Shown: piece after piece, positions 16,859-26,256 of the stretch
How positions within the stretch are numbered: the first letter of the stretch is position 1
Layout of the letters: each line of letters starts with the position of its first letter
Origin: Anaerolineaceae bacterium
GTDB lineage: Bacteria > Chloroflexota > Anaerolineae > Aggregatilineales > Phototrophicaceae
Reading direction: 5' to 3'
Assembly: GCA_020634135.1 (NCBI GenBank)
Contig: JACKCG010000001.1
Location: 372,001 to 436,000, forward strand
Length of the DNA stretch: 64,000 bases
Position numbers and translations under genes: made by a program
The notes under the pieces: generated by a model
The model's database searches: none
Told to the model about the DNA's origin: nothing
Seen by the model: the letters and a program-made list of their open reading frames with translations, nothing else

Positions 16859-17985
16859 CCGCGTGCATATTCCTGGAGGGCGTTATAGACCGGCTTGGGT
16901 TCAAAATCAGGCGTAATCAATGTGAAGTTATCTGGGTAGGTGCCGGTGTTGGCTGGGTAGCGCAGCACCCAGGTGCAGAGTTTATCTGCCCACGGCCAGT
17001 TTTCCTCCGCCCAGCGATAGCTGTTGACGGTATATGCGGCACGTTCTGAGGGGCGCACGGCTTTTGTCCAGCGAGGGTTGTCATTCCAGCCGCTTTCGGT
17101 GATGTATACCGGTTTCGCGGTATCCCCGTATGCCACCATGACACTGTGCAGCAGTTCTGCCCTCCGGAAGTTGAGCACCGTGTCACCTGGTTCAGCTTCA
17201 GGCGGTTCGGTAAAACCGTAAGTATGGACGGCCAGCGCATCAAAGAATGCGGCTGCCCCTGCATCGTATAGGGCTTGCAGGTAGAGCAGGTCGTTCAAGC
17301 CATGCGGGCTTCCGGGCGGCTCTAGAGTGGGCGCCAGTGGGGCGGCCAGGATAACGACATTCGGGTTGGCAGCATGAGCGGGTGCATAGATGGCCTGTAG
17401 TAATCGCACGTAGCCTTCCGGGTCTACCGGGCGGTAGCCCCACTCAAAAGACAGGTTCGGCTCATTCCAGATGATAATATGGTCAATCACCCCGGCGTAG
17501 CGGGCGGCGAACACGGCCACAAAGTCCGCGAAGTCGCTGAATGAGTCCTCTGGTAGATAGTTAAGCGTCGTGCTTTGTTCTGCTATGTCGTCTCGTGCCC
17601 AGAACGGCACCAGTCCCATGCGGGCGATGATATGCAGTCCCTGGTTACGGGCGTGACGCACAATGCGATCAAACGAGTCCCAGCTATAGATGCCATCCCC
17701 TGGTTCGGCATACGCCCAGGGGAAAAACTCAACAATCGTATCCGCACCCATCTCGCGAACCATTTGCAGGGAGCGCTGTATCTTCCACTCAAATACTTCG
17801 TCAATCAGCCGGGTGTGGACACAAACCTGGGATTTGGTCGTTTCCACGGTCTGCTGGGCTTCCAGCACAGCGCGGGGTGGGGCAGGTGCCAGTGCCACCA
17901 GGATAATGCTGACCAGGCCACCTCGCAGATACCACCGCCAGTGGGGGAATAGTGTCTTCCAGAGTGTGTTCAACCCGTTCATCAT
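16813..17985 (-). CDS. Anchored clan-A glycoside hydrolase (GH39/GH5-like)
   Basis: A 390-residue protein with an N-terminal membrane segment near residues 20-35 and a TIM-barrel. Glu175 in IIIWNEPNLS is the expected acid/base and Glu297 in PVYITESGW the expected nucleophile, the clan GH-A pattern. FDALAVHTYGF is the common beta-strand 6 region. It most resembles GH39 or small GH5-like extracellular enzymes that act on beta-linked glycans; substrate unknown. It is followed by the solute-binding gene with a 46-nt overlap, suggesting the two products are made together at the membrane surface. Confidence 0.8.
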   Translation of the reverse strand: MMNGLNTLWKTLFPHWRWYLRGGLVSIILVALAPAPPRAVLEAQQTVETTKSQVCVHTRLIDEVFEWKIQRSLQMVREMGADTIVEFFPWAYAEPGDGIYSWDSFDRIVRHARNQGLHIIARMGLVPFWARDDIAEQSTTLNYLPEDSFSDFADFVAVFAARYAGVIDHIIIWNEPNLSFEWGYRPVDPEGYVRLLQAIYAPAHAANPNVVILAAPLAPTLEPPGSPHGLNDLLYLQALYDAGAAAFFDALAVHTYGFTEPPEAEPGDTVLNFRRAELLHSVMVAYGDTAKPVYITESGWNDNPRWTKAVRPSERAAYTVNSYRWAEENWPWADKLCTWVLRYPANTGTYPDNFTLITPDFEPKPVYNALQEYARGWEGSDALWLPAPGE

Positions 17986-18090
17986 GAAACGATCTTATCA
18001 CAAGGCGCTGGGCAAATAAAAGGCACTCTAGCGGACGGGTAGTGTTTCAGGGCTGAATAATCGAAACATGCAGCGCGCTGAATAGAATCG

Positions 18091-18798
18091 CTAACACGAG
18101 AAGCCAGGTTGTTTAGCGGATACAATACCTGTATCGCCACGAAACGCAGCATATTCTGTGAGAAGCTGCTCTAAATCGTTTATAGCTGTCGCAATCATTG
18201 TTTCTGCGCCCTCATGATGAGCTTCAATCGTGACGATCACCTGTGTGGTATTTTCACTTGCTGCACTATCTCTGGACTGCCGCCAGCACCAGCGCCGAGC
18301 ATAGACATTTCGAGCAGAGTCGGCAAAGATCACCTCACCTGGTTCGGGATTCTCGCAGACCTCTGCGCCCAGCGGCCAGAACGCCTCTTGCCCACTCGCA
18401 AACTGCACCGATAAGCTGTCACCCGCCAGATTACGCACATCAAATAATGCGACAGGCAGCCCATAACGGATGCTGACCAGGTTGCCGATGTCTACCAGTA
18501 CATTCACGGGCGGAATAGTGCCCTTCTTCGTCAGGCGGCGCAGTAACGCTTCGGAGGCGGCGCGGTATTTTGTTGGCTCTACATTGAAGGTTCGGAAGGC
18601 GCTGCGCCAGGCACTCACGGAGGCAAGTTCACTCAGTGGGGTATCGCCAATTCGTTGTTTGACTTGCTGCTGCTCTTGCAGATAGAGTGCATCAAGCCTG
18701 GCTGATGGGGTGGTCTTTTCGGTAGTTCCGATCAGCACCCCACCTACGATGGATGGAAAGGCTGAGGTGATCGGCGCTGTATAGGTAAATGAGGGCAT
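18091..18798 (-). CDS. B3/B4-domain (PheRS beta-like) protein
   Basis: About 235 residues with a B3/B4 domain, the part of PheRS beta that also occurs alone (COG3382-type proteins). Recognisable parts are KYRAASEALLRRL, VDIGNLVSIRYGLPVALFDV, FWPLGAE, PGEVIFAD and RRWCWRQS. Free-standing members are thought to bind or edit mischarged tRNA or its amino acid, which is not proven in general. The ATG at 18798 has AGGA close upstream and GGAGGA further up; an upstream ATG at 18837 would add 13 residues. It stands alone on the minus strand. Confidence 0.8.
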   Translation of the reverse strand: MPSFTYTAPITSAFPSIVGGVLIGTTEKTTPSARLDALYLQEQQQVKQRIGDTPLSELASVSAWRSAFRTFNVEPTKYRAASEALLRRLTKKGTIPPVNVLVDIGNLVSIRYGLPVALFDVRNLAGDSLSVQFASGQEAFWPLGAEVCENPEPGEVIFADSARNVYARRWCWRQSRDSAASENTTQVIVTIEAHHEGAETMIATAINDLEQLLTEYAAFRGDTGIVSAKQPGFSC

Positions 18799-19216
18799 GA
18801 TTCCTGTTCCTCCGGCTGAATCAACAGCATTTATCACAACCCTATTGTGGCATAATACGCGCCTTTTGTCTTAGTATTGTCAGTGTTGCCGATGTGTGGA
18901 AAACTGTAGCAGAAAGCGGAGCGCCCCAAAATGGGGGATTTTATGGGTACGTCCGACAACTTTCTAAATGTGTTTGAGATTGGTCAACATAAAGAACGAA
19001 TTAGCGCACAGATGCAGCTCGCCGAATGAGAGGGCGAAGCGCGATTAGGGCGATGTTTCATCTCTATCCGGCTTCGACTGCGGAATGCACGGGCACGGAA
19101 TTCGGATGATGAACCGGAAATAATCGCCAGCGTATCCCGTTTGAATTCAGCGTTGTACTGCTTGTGTTACACCTGTCTTTTCTTGCACTGAGTCTGATGG
19201 ACTATTCAGGCGCCCG
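18799..19216. other. Intergenic region with an interrupted small reading frame
   Basis: 418 nt between the minus-strand B3/B4 gene and the end of the minus-strand PAS kinase gene. On the + strand a frame runs from ATG 18931 to TGA 19189-19191 with a single in-frame TGA at 19027-19029. It would give 32 residues, a stop, then 53 more, ending hydrophobic and Cys-rich. No ribosome site or homology is recognised. It may be a decayed gene or chance. Confidence 0.3.
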
Positions 19217-22200
19217 TCATACTGGGGTAGAGTCAGTTGGTTGGGTTGCCGCTGGCAAAACGATTCTGAAGCACGTCCCTTTGGAGGTATTGCTCTCAAC
19301 GCCTATTGTGCCGCCATGCATCTGAATGACTTTTTGTGCGATGGGTAGCCCCAGTCCGAACCCCGGCATGGTATGCGCTTCATCCAAGCGCCAGAAGGTG
19401 TCAAAAATGTGAGGTAGGCTGGCTTCATCAATGCCTATGCCTGTGTCACGAATCTCTAACCAGATGTGGTCATCTTCCACACCGGTTGCGACAGTGATGG
19501 TTCCATCTGCCGGAGTATAGCGATACGCATTGTCGAGAATCTGTGTGAGTGCTTCTAGCAAATCCTCAAAGCTGCCTTTAATTGGCGTTAATTTCCGGGT
19601 GCTTTCGCGGACGAGAGTCGGTCTTTCTCCGTGTCGTTCGACCATGTTCTGGCAAACGGCATCAATAAGCATTCCGATATCTACAGATGAAAATATGGGC
19701 GCAGTGCTGCTTTCGAGCCGCACCATGAGTAGTAGCATATCCACAAGACGGGTTATGCGTATCACTTGGTCATGGATAGAATTGGCTTTATGGTGGCGAT
19801 TCTCCGGGTCATCTACCCGGGAGATCAGAAATGCCGCAGACGTAATGATCGAAAGTGGGGTGCGGAACTCGTGCGAAGCCTTCTCGATGAATTGCCGCAG
19901 CAGGCTGACACGCTCCCTTTCAAGCGCAAGCTCAAACTCACGCCTGCTTGCTTGTTTGCGTTCGGTGATATTACGGACTATTGCCACAACTTCGTCTTGC
20001 CCGGTTCCCACCATGCGGGCTTCAAAATCAACAGATTGCCCGCCTATGGGCAGGGTATATTCATAGGTTTGTTCTTCACCGGTTCGAAGTGCCTGGTTGA
20101 TAAAGTGCGTGTGGATTTCAGCGGGTTCGGGCGGCAGGACATCCATTATTGTTCGCCCAATTAGCTGGTCGGGCAGGGCGATCAGGTCATCTGTACTCGG
20201 TACATGAAAATCGAGATATGTGCCATCGCCGCTGATGCGGAATACCATGTCAGGGATGGCATCAACGAGTGAGCGCAGCCGTTTCTCGCTCTGGCGCTGC
20301 GCCTCTTCGGCCTGTTTACGGGCAGTGATGTCTAAAGAGTATTCAATCATCTGGACGACATTGCCATCATCGTCAAAAATCGGATAGCCACGTATTTCTA
20401 TTTGTAGCGGATTGCCGTCCTGGTCATAGTGGACGTGCTCAACGGTAGCTGGTGCTTTGGTTGCCAGTACAGTATGCAGGGGGCAGATATGCTCCCCTGT
20501 GCATGGTGTGCCGCGCTTGTGTGTCAGGGCATAGCAGGTTGTCTTTGCTTTCTCGATAATCCCCAGCTTGTGGGCAGCGGAATTCGCCATTTCGATGGTG
20601 TAATCAGCTACATTAATGACATAAAATGGACATGTCACTGATTCGATGATGGTTTGCAGGAAGTTACTCTGGTGCCGCAGCGTTTCTTCGGCCTGTTTGC
20701 GACCAATCAGATGTCCAAACGTACTACCTAGGAGTGAGATCAATTCTGTCTTATAGGCCCGGACGGGGCGGTGAGTTACAAAATTGTCTATGACCAGATA
20801 CCCAAGTACCTCCTGGCCGTCCCAGAGTGCAGCGGCAATCCGCCAACCTGTCCCTACCACAACCCCATTATCAATAATGTCTACGTTGTCCCAAAAATTC
20901 ACTCGTTGCGGTTTGGTCACGAGATCCAGCGTCCAATGGTCGGGCGTAATATCCTCCTGATAGTAACGCTTATCACAGATGATGCCGTCCGTAGCCACGC
21001 CGTAGATACCTTCTATGCGGGTGCCTTCACGATTCAACATGAACAATCCGACACGATCAATTCCCAGTCGCTGCTGGGTCATCTCAATCATCTTTTGGTA
21101 AAGCGTTTGAACGTCTTCAATCTCGCTGAGTTCCAAGTGAATCCGTTGTAGTGCCTCCATGTCGTCCAGGAAGGCTTGCTTGAGCATTTCACCCTTTTTG
21201 CGCTCGGTAACGTCGCGCACGACGCTTTGGATGTGCAAGGGATTGCCATCCAGGTCATGCACCAATTCAACGCTGATTTCTACCGAGATTAATATGCCGT
21301 CTTTCTTACGAAAAATGCGTTCATAGACAGGGATATGCTCGCCATCCAACAGACGCCTAAGCATATCCTGGCTGTCTTTATGTTCAGCCGACAAGTCTTT
21401 AAATGTCAGATTTTGGATTTCTTCAATAGTGTAGCCGAGTAAATCTGCGGCCCGCCAGTTAGCCTCCAGGTGTTGGCCCTCCAGGTTCAGGATAAAAACG
21501 GCGTCATGAGCCTGTCTGAAAAGGGCAAAGTAGCGGTGTTGGGCTTCGGCCAGTGCTCGATCATGCTGTTTGCGTCCGGTGATATCGGTAAATGACGTGA
21601 CAACGGCATATGGTTTGGTTGTGCCCGGATGTGTTAAGGGCTGCGAATTGACCGAAATCCACTGGAGATCGCGGTTAGGTTGGTATATCCCCATAATCAC
21701 GTCGGATACCGGTTGCCCGGTGCGGAGGGTCACCATCGCCGGGTGGGTGTCGCCGGGGAAGGGCGAACCATCTTCATGAATCGCATACCAACCAGGATCA
21801 ATTGAGGTACGCCCTACCAACTGTTCTGCTGTCAATCCCAGGATGCGTTCCGCCGCAGCGTTACAGGCCTGTATGGTGCCATCCTGCATTTGCATAATAA
21901 TGCCTTCTGAAAGGGCGGCAATCACCGATTGATAGCGTTCCTCGCTTTCAGCCGATAGTTGTTGATAACGCCGACTCATGATTGCGCCTACCCCGCCTAG
22001 CGCAGTAATCGCCAAGAAAAACACCAGGTAGGCGAAGGTAAATCTAAATGGGACTTCCGGTGAAAAGAAAAAGGAGCTAATGACACCCAGTCCAATGGTT
22101 ACTACGGTCAGAGTAAAACGATACTGCATGAACATGCTGGAAATCATGACGGGCAAAATCAGAAATGGCAGCACTAACATTCGGTCGCGCAGTGTTCCAG

Positions 22201-22570
22201 GTGCTGTCAGGATCACGCCCTCCACGAGCAGGAGCAGGAGCAGCACCAAGACTGCCGGGGCGGCGCAATGAAGACGTGAACGACTTAATCCGTAGGTCAG
22301 GACAAGTCCGGCTAGCATACCCAGCAACATGTACGGGGCAAACACAAAGTCTGGCGCGGAAACAACCCAGATAGGTGCCACAACGATGGTGACGGCCAGC
22401 AATGCCAGGGCAAGGGCAGTCATTAATCGCGCTTTTTGACGTGCTTCTCCTGCTTTAAGTTGGGTATATGCACAGCTTAACCGTTCAAGTTGCTTCAAGG
22501 GGGAGGATTGAAATATCAGGGACATTTCATTGTCTTTGAGATAGGCAAATTGCCAGATACACAAGTGCAT
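19217..22570 (-). CDS. Multi-PAS/GAF membrane histidine kinase
   Basis: A 1117-residue hybrid-free sensor kinase. The N terminus has about five to six hydrophobic helices (residues 45-205). PAS domains follow near 215-335 and 345-465 with the PAC tails ITGRKQ and VTERKKG, then a GAF domain (about 490-640), two more PAS domains (about 650-765, 775-885), HisKA with the H-box KASHEFRTPLS and an ATPase domain (ILDNAYRYTP, IRDTGIGI, FGLGLPIAQK). ATG 22525 is an alternative start 15 codons in. No cognate response regulator is adjacent. The ligands of the sensory domains are not known. Confidence 0.93.
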   Translation of the reverse strand: MHLCIWQFAYLKDNEMSLIFQSSPLKQLERLSCAYTQLKAGEARQKARLMTALALALLAVTIVVAPIWVVSAPDFVFAPYMLLGMLAGLVLTYGLSRSRLHCAAPAVLVLLLLLLVEGVILTAPGTLRDRMLVLPFLILPVMISSMFMQYRFTLTVVTIGLGVISSFFFSPEVPFRFTFAYLVFFLAITALGGVGAIMSRRYQQLSAESEERYQSVIAALSEGIIMQMQDGTIQACNAAAERILGLTAEQLVGRTSIDPGWYAIHEDGSPFPGDTHPAMVTLRTGQPVSDVIMGIYQPNRDLQWISVNSQPLTHPGTTKPYAVVTSFTDITGRKQHDRALAEAQHRYFALFRQAHDAVFILNLEGQHLEANWRAADLLGYTIEEIQNLTFKDLSAEHKDSQDMLRRLLDGEHIPVYERIFRKKDGILISVEISVELVHDLDGNPLHIQSVVRDVTERKKGEMLKQAFLDDMEALQRIHLELSEIEDVQTLYQKMIEMTQQRLGIDRVGLFMLNREGTRIEGIYGVATDGIICDKRYYQEDITPDHWTLDLVTKPQRVNFWDNVDIIDNGVVVGTGWRIAAALWDGQEVLGYLVIDNFVTHRPVRAYKTELISLLGSTFGHLIGRKQAEETLRHQSNFLQTIIESVTCPFYVINVADYTIEMANSAAHKLGIIEKAKTTCYALTHKRGTPCTGEHICPLHTVLATKAPATVEHVHYDQDGNPLQIEIRGYPIFDDDGNVVQMIEYSLDITARKQAEEAQRQSEKRLRSLVDAIPDMVFRISGDGTYLDFHVPSTDDLIALPDQLIGRTIMDVLPPEPAEIHTHFINQALRTGEEQTYEYTLPIGGQSVDFEARMVGTGQDEVVAIVRNITERKQASRREFELALERERVSLLRQFIEKASHEFRTPLSIITSAAFLISRVDDPENRHHKANSIHDQVIRITRLVDMLLLMVRLESSTAPIFSSVDIGMLIDAVCQNMVERHGERPTLVRESTRKLTPIKGSFEDLLEALTQILDNAYRYTPADGTITVATGVEDDHIWLEIRDTGIGIDEASLPHIFDTFWRLDEAHTMPGFGLGLPIAQKVIQMHGGTIGVESNTSKGTCFRIVLPAATQPTDSTPV

Positions 22571-22680
22571 GAGCGGTATACATCTATTTTATTTGATGTT
22601 TTGCGGCAATGTGCCTTAATATTTCCGCAATTTTCGAAAGGTTTTGTGAAAATCTGAATGGCATACAAGAGGTAAATAAA

Positions 22681-22700
22681 AACCAGCACGCGGGCTGGTT
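22681..22700 (-). terminator. Rho-independent terminator after tRNA-Arg
   Basis: Inverted repeat AACCAGC/GCTGGTT with a 6-nt loop. On the minus strand it is followed by TTTATTTA, and it lies 15 nt past the 3' end of the tRNA, as expected for a terminator. Confidence 0.8.
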
Positions 22701-22715
22701 AGTGGCTGATACTAG

Positions 22716-22787
22716 CGTCCCCGACAGGACTCGAACCTGTGCTTCAGCCTCCGGAGGGCTGCACTCTATCCACTGAGCTACGGGGAC
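22716..22787 (-). tRNA. tRNA-Arg (anticodon CCG)
   Basis: A full cloverleaf is visible on the minus strand. The acceptor stem GTCCCCG pairs with CGGGGAC, followed by a G discriminator. The D arm is GCTC/GAGT, and the anticodon stem CAGCC/GGCTG has loop CTCCGGA, giving anticodon CCG for CGG codons. The T stem ACAGG/CCTGT has loop TTCGAAT. The 3' CCA is not encoded. A promoter lies upstream and a terminator downstream, so it is a stand-alone transcription unit. Confidence 0.97.
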
Positions 22788-22798
22788 AACTATCCTGT

Positions 22799-22827
22799 AT
22801 AGTAGCAGAATTCAAAAGATAGAGCAA
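22799..22827 (-). promoter_or_regulatory. Promoter of tRNA-Arg
   Basis: On the minus strand TTGCTC (22827-22822) and TACTAT (22804-22799) are spaced by exactly 17 nt, ending 11 nt before the tRNA 5' end. This is a good sigma-70-type match in the right place. Confidence 0.7.
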
Positions 22828-22905
22828 GCACCGATTTCTATCAACGGATCTTGTTTGCTCCAATTTTACAGGCTCGATTGGCGGGTATTTTGCCAGCTTC
22901 CCTCG

Positions 22906-25359
22906 CTACTGCGCTTCCGATGGAGTCGCCGACAGTGCGGAGAGCCTGTCACGGGCTTCTTGTTCGTCCGGCGCATAATCCAGGATGGCACGGTAAGCAG
23001 CGATTGCTCCATCAATCTGTCCGTTCAGCAGTCGGCCTTCCGCAACCGTGTACCAGGGCTGCATGGCAGCGCGACCCGGCCCAATGGTACGCATTTCCGG
23101 GAATACGTCCAGTTGAGCGCCGCGTCCATACAGCGCGGCGGGAAACTCCTGTCGCACCTGACGTGGTGGCAGGGCACTCACCCGGTATGTCAATGCTTCT
23201 TCGGGCGTGGTCGCCAGTTCCGCTCGCACGGCATACGGATACTCGTCAATAGTTGTAAGTAGTGCCGCAATGTCCAGATCATGGCGGGCTGCCTCCGGGT
23301 TAGCGTGTAGTTCCGCCCGTGCCCGTGAGACGTAATAGTCCCCATACGTTGGACGCAGCGCAATTGCCTGGGAAAAGCATTGGATGGCACTATCCGGGTC
23401 ATTCTGGGCTGTCAGGGCGTACTCCCCGGCAACCCACCATTCCGCTGCTGTCTGAGGGGTGTCCGGGACTAACGCGGCGGCACGCTCGGCATCAAACGTA
23501 CTCAGAATGCGATACTGGAGATCAATCGGCAGGTCCTCCGCAAGAAATCTCTCCAACGCCGCTCGGCGCAGCGGTGTTGCTCGCCAGAAGTCGGCCAGCG
23601 GGAGAGATCGGTTTACTCCCCGTAACATGGCGTTCTGGTAGGCCACCATGATTTCATCATCTGGCGCGGCTTGCAGTGTTTCGGCCAGCTGTGCCCAATA
23701 CAGGTTGGCGGTGTTACGCTGGTTGATCTTCCGAGCGGTATCCAGATACTCCAGTGCATGGATATCATCACCTTGCCGCAGTGTCAACGCTGCCAGGTTG
23801 ATCCAGCCCGTATCCCATGTTGGTTCACGCTCCAATGCGATTTGATACGCGCGCACAGCGCCTTCAATATCCGAATGAGGCATCGCCAGAACATCCTGCC
23901 CCATCAGGTAAGCGATCTGTAGTGTGTATAGATTCAGCGCGGGGTCAAGATAAGCAGCTTCACGGGCGTGTTCCAGGGCGGTTTCCGTGCCCTTCATGCT
24001 CTCTTGATAAGCGCTCTGTGCCCGGTCAATCTGGATGAACCACGCACCATAGCCAAGAACAGCAAGTAGGGCGAGTGCCGCTGCCCAGCGCGGGGTCTGC
24101 GGCGGTTGATCCAGCCGGCTGCCGGGGCGGGTAATACTATATGCCGCCAGCAGCAGCATGAGCAGCACAATTGGCGTAATCGTGAAGACATCCACCAGAC
24201 TGTGAATTCCCATACCCACCAGCCCCGCAAAGGTCGTTTCCAGGCGAATCTGACGACCTCCTCTGGCAGTCTGTCGTTTATGCCACCACGCTAAGACAAA
24301 TGCGCCTCCCAGCCACAGACTGACCAGGATTCCCGGTAGACCAGTTTCGGCGGCTGTGTTGAGATAAGCGTTGTGGGCGGAAACCAGTTTGTCCTGCACC
24401 AGCGCCGAGTCGCGGTAGTCACGGAAAGCCCGTCCGAATAGTGTGGCTCCCACACCAGTTATTGGGTGGTCGCGGGTCATTTCGATGGCACTCGTCCACA
24501 TATCCAGCCGCCCGGCATCCCCAAAATCGCGTGTCCCGGATTCGCGCACTGACCACAACATGAATCCGGCAGCCAACACAGCCCCGGCGAACAACGCCGC
24601 CCCGATTATCACCCGCCCGGAGATACGTTCGGACAACCGTTCTGACTGTGACAATCGCAGGGTGGTAAACGCGCCCGCGCCCGCTAGAATGCCGAGTATG
24701 CCACCCCTTGAGCCAGTCATCAGCAGGATAAGCGCCAGAAGACCCGCCAATATGCCCAGCACGACCCGGAAGTCACGGCGCCGAACGGTCAGCGCCCACC
24801 CAGTAGTCAGAATAACCAGCGGCACGAGATACCCCGCCAGCAGGGTGCTGATGTTCATCGCCAGTGACAGGCGTGGTAAGACCAGTGGCAACCCCGTGAC
24901 CCCAACCCAGCCCGCCTGTGTGCCAGGGATGATACCCAGGCCGAAGTACCACGACACCAGTTCCAATCCGCTCAGGAATACCACTGCGGCGCCCAGCATG
25001 AACTGGGTTTCCAGCAGCAGACGCTGCCGTCCGCGCTGGATCATATCCACCAGAATAAAGAAAAATAAGACATGCAGCAGTTGAAACCAAAGGTTTTCCA
25101 ACGCCATACGCGGGTCGTCGCTAGCCAGGGCGCTGGCTAACCATACGCCAGCGGCGGCCAGAAGCGGCAGATTTAAGGGTGTAACCGGAAGTGACTGTCC
25201 CCGCCGCAACCGCCCGAACAGCCATAAGGCGAGCAGCGCCGTCAGAAGAACATGATGGAGTACACGCACCGGGAAAAATAGGGTGTAATAGGCGCTGCCG
25301 CCGATAAATACCAGATAAATCGCCAGGAAAATAAAGCCAATACGCCCGAGCCGCTTCAT
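22906..25359 (-). CDS. O-antigen ligase-like (Wzy_C) membrane protein with TPR region
   Basis: About 817 residues. The first 460 hold ten or more transmembrane helices, with the Wzy_C-type region including LMTGSRGGILGI and a following loop with RLDMWTSAIEMTRDHPITGVGATLFG and AHNAYLNTAAETGLPG, the signatures of O-antigen ligases and polymerases. The rest is a chain of TPR-like helical repeats (for example YQIALEREPTWDTGWINLAAL, AIQCFSQAIALRPTYGDYYVSRARAE). Such proteins polymerise or attach surface glycans. The start at 25359 has AAAGGA 6 nt upstream; a longer frame to 25509 lacks support. It may act with the glycosyltransferase trio, though it is not adjacent. Confidence 0.85.
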   Translation of the reverse strand: MKRLGRIGFIFLAIYLVFIGGSAYYTLFFPVRVLHHVLLTALLALWLFGRLRRGQSLPVTPLNLPLLAAAGVWLASALASDDPRMALENLWFQLLHVLFFFILVDMIQRGRQRLLLETQFMLGAAVVFLSGLELVSWYFGLGIIPGTQAGWVGVTGLPLVLPRLSLAMNISTLLAGYLVPLVILTTGWALTVRRRDFRVVLGILAGLLALILLMTGSRGGILGILAGAGAFTTLRLSQSERLSERISGRVIIGAALFAGAVLAAGFMLWSVRESGTRDFGDAGRLDMWTSAIEMTRDHPITGVGATLFGRAFRDYRDSALVQDKLVSAHNAYLNTAAETGLPGILVSLWLGGAFVLAWWHKRQTARGGRQIRLETTFAGLVGMGIHSLVDVFTITPIVLLMLLLAAYSITRPGSRLDQPPQTPRWAAALALLAVLGYGAWFIQIDRAQSAYQESMKGTETALEHAREAAYLDPALNLYTLQIAYLMGQDVLAMPHSDIEGAVRAYQIALEREPTWDTGWINLAALTLRQGDDIHALEYLDTARKINQRNTANLYWAQLAETLQAAPDDEIMVAYQNAMLRGVNRSLPLADFWRATPLRRAALERFLAEDLPIDLQYRILSTFDAERAAALVPDTPQTAAEWWVAGEYALTAQNDPDSAIQCFSQAIALRPTYGDYYVSRARAELHANPEAARHDLDIAALLTTIDEYPYAVRAELATTPEEALTYRVSALPPRQVRQEFPAALYGRGAQLDVFPEMRTIGPGRAAMQPWYTVAEGRLLNGQIDGAIAAYRAILDYAPDEQEARDRLSALSATPSEAQ

Positions 25360-25500
25360 GACAATCCTTTCGGTGCAATAAACCCAATCTTTATTATACG
25401 GCAACGAAGCGATATGCGATTGCCCTGGTGAGCCAATATACACATAGACGGCAGCCCGGCATTTCGTTAAACTCGGTGTACTGGAGAAAGTGATTGGTGG

Positions 25501-26169
25501 ATGCGACAAGTTATTTGGGGATTGGCGTTGCTGTTGAGCGCTTGCCAGGTATTCAGTACCAGCAACCCGCAGGCCGAATTACAGGTCGAAATTGCGGACT
25601 ATGTTCAGGACGCCACTCAGGTTTCTGGTACGATCAATGCAAATGAGGGGCGCATCAGGGCGACAGCGGAAGCAGCCAGCACTCAGATCGCAGCAGTGGA
25701 TCGTGCCAATACGCGCCTGCTGGCAACTGTGCGGGCAGGGGAGACCCCCGTTCCGGCGGTGCAAGCCGTGAGTGGGTTGGCCCAGGGAGGGGCAGAACTG
25801 ACACCCGGACAGCGCTACTTTGTGCGTACTGGTGTCTCGATGCGTGTCCGTGATGCCGACGGTTGTGTCGAAAACCCGATTGTAGTTTTCCCTGAGGGTG
25901 TGCAGCGGATTTATGCGACGATCATCGCCTATAACATCCAGGCAAATACACCAATGGCAGCGGAATGGTCGTATGAGGGGACAGTGGTCGTCACCCAGAA
26001 TTATAACGTACCTCGGACGGCGGATCAGATTTGTCTGTGGTTTTATATTGACCCAACCGATGCCCCCTTGAATACCGGACAGTGGGCGGTGCAGTTGTAT
26101 GCCGACGGGTTCCGGCTGGAAACCCCGATGAACTTCACCATTGGGGAGACTATGTCGGATGGTTCATAG
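25501..26169 (+). CDS. Predicted lipoprotein of unknown function
   Basis: A 222-residue protein with a short lipoprotein signal (VIWGLALLLSAC, lipobox Cys15). A helical stretch rich in Ala, Thr and Gln (about 25-80) suggests a coiled stalk. The C-terminal 130 residues are mostly beta (SMRVRDADGCVENPIVVFPEG, LWFYIDPTDAPLNTGQWAVQLYADG), with two cysteines that could pair. I do not recognise a family; the beta part may be a ligand- or wall-binding domain. It starts the + strand run of surface-protein genes and is divergent from the Wzy_C/TPR gene. Confidence 0.75.
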   Translation: MRQVIWGLALLLSACQVFSTSNPQAELQVEIADYVQDATQVSGTINANEGRIRATAEAASTQIAAVDRANTRLLATVRAGETPVPAVQAVSGLAQGGAELTPGQRYFVRTGVSMRVRDADGCVENPIVVFPEGVQRIYATIIAYNIQANTPMAAEWSYEGTVVVTQNYNVPRTADQICLWFYIDPTDAPLNTGQWAVQLYADGFRLETPMNFTIGETMSDGS

Positions 26170-26256
26170 GGGGCGTCCGGTAGGCAGGTTTGCCTATTGG
26201 TAGATTTGTAACGGCATGTTACCATTATGCGCTGATTTTAACCTGAAGGTGAAGGC

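Noticed and set aside
19027..19029. In-frame TGA as a selenocysteine codon
   Set aside because: No SECIS-like hairpin was recognised after it and no homology supports a selenoprotein. Decay or chance is simpler.
26208..26222. GTAAC/GTTAC inverted repeat as an operator
   Set aside because: Five-base arms are short and not repeated elsewhere that I could see, so chance cannot be excluded.
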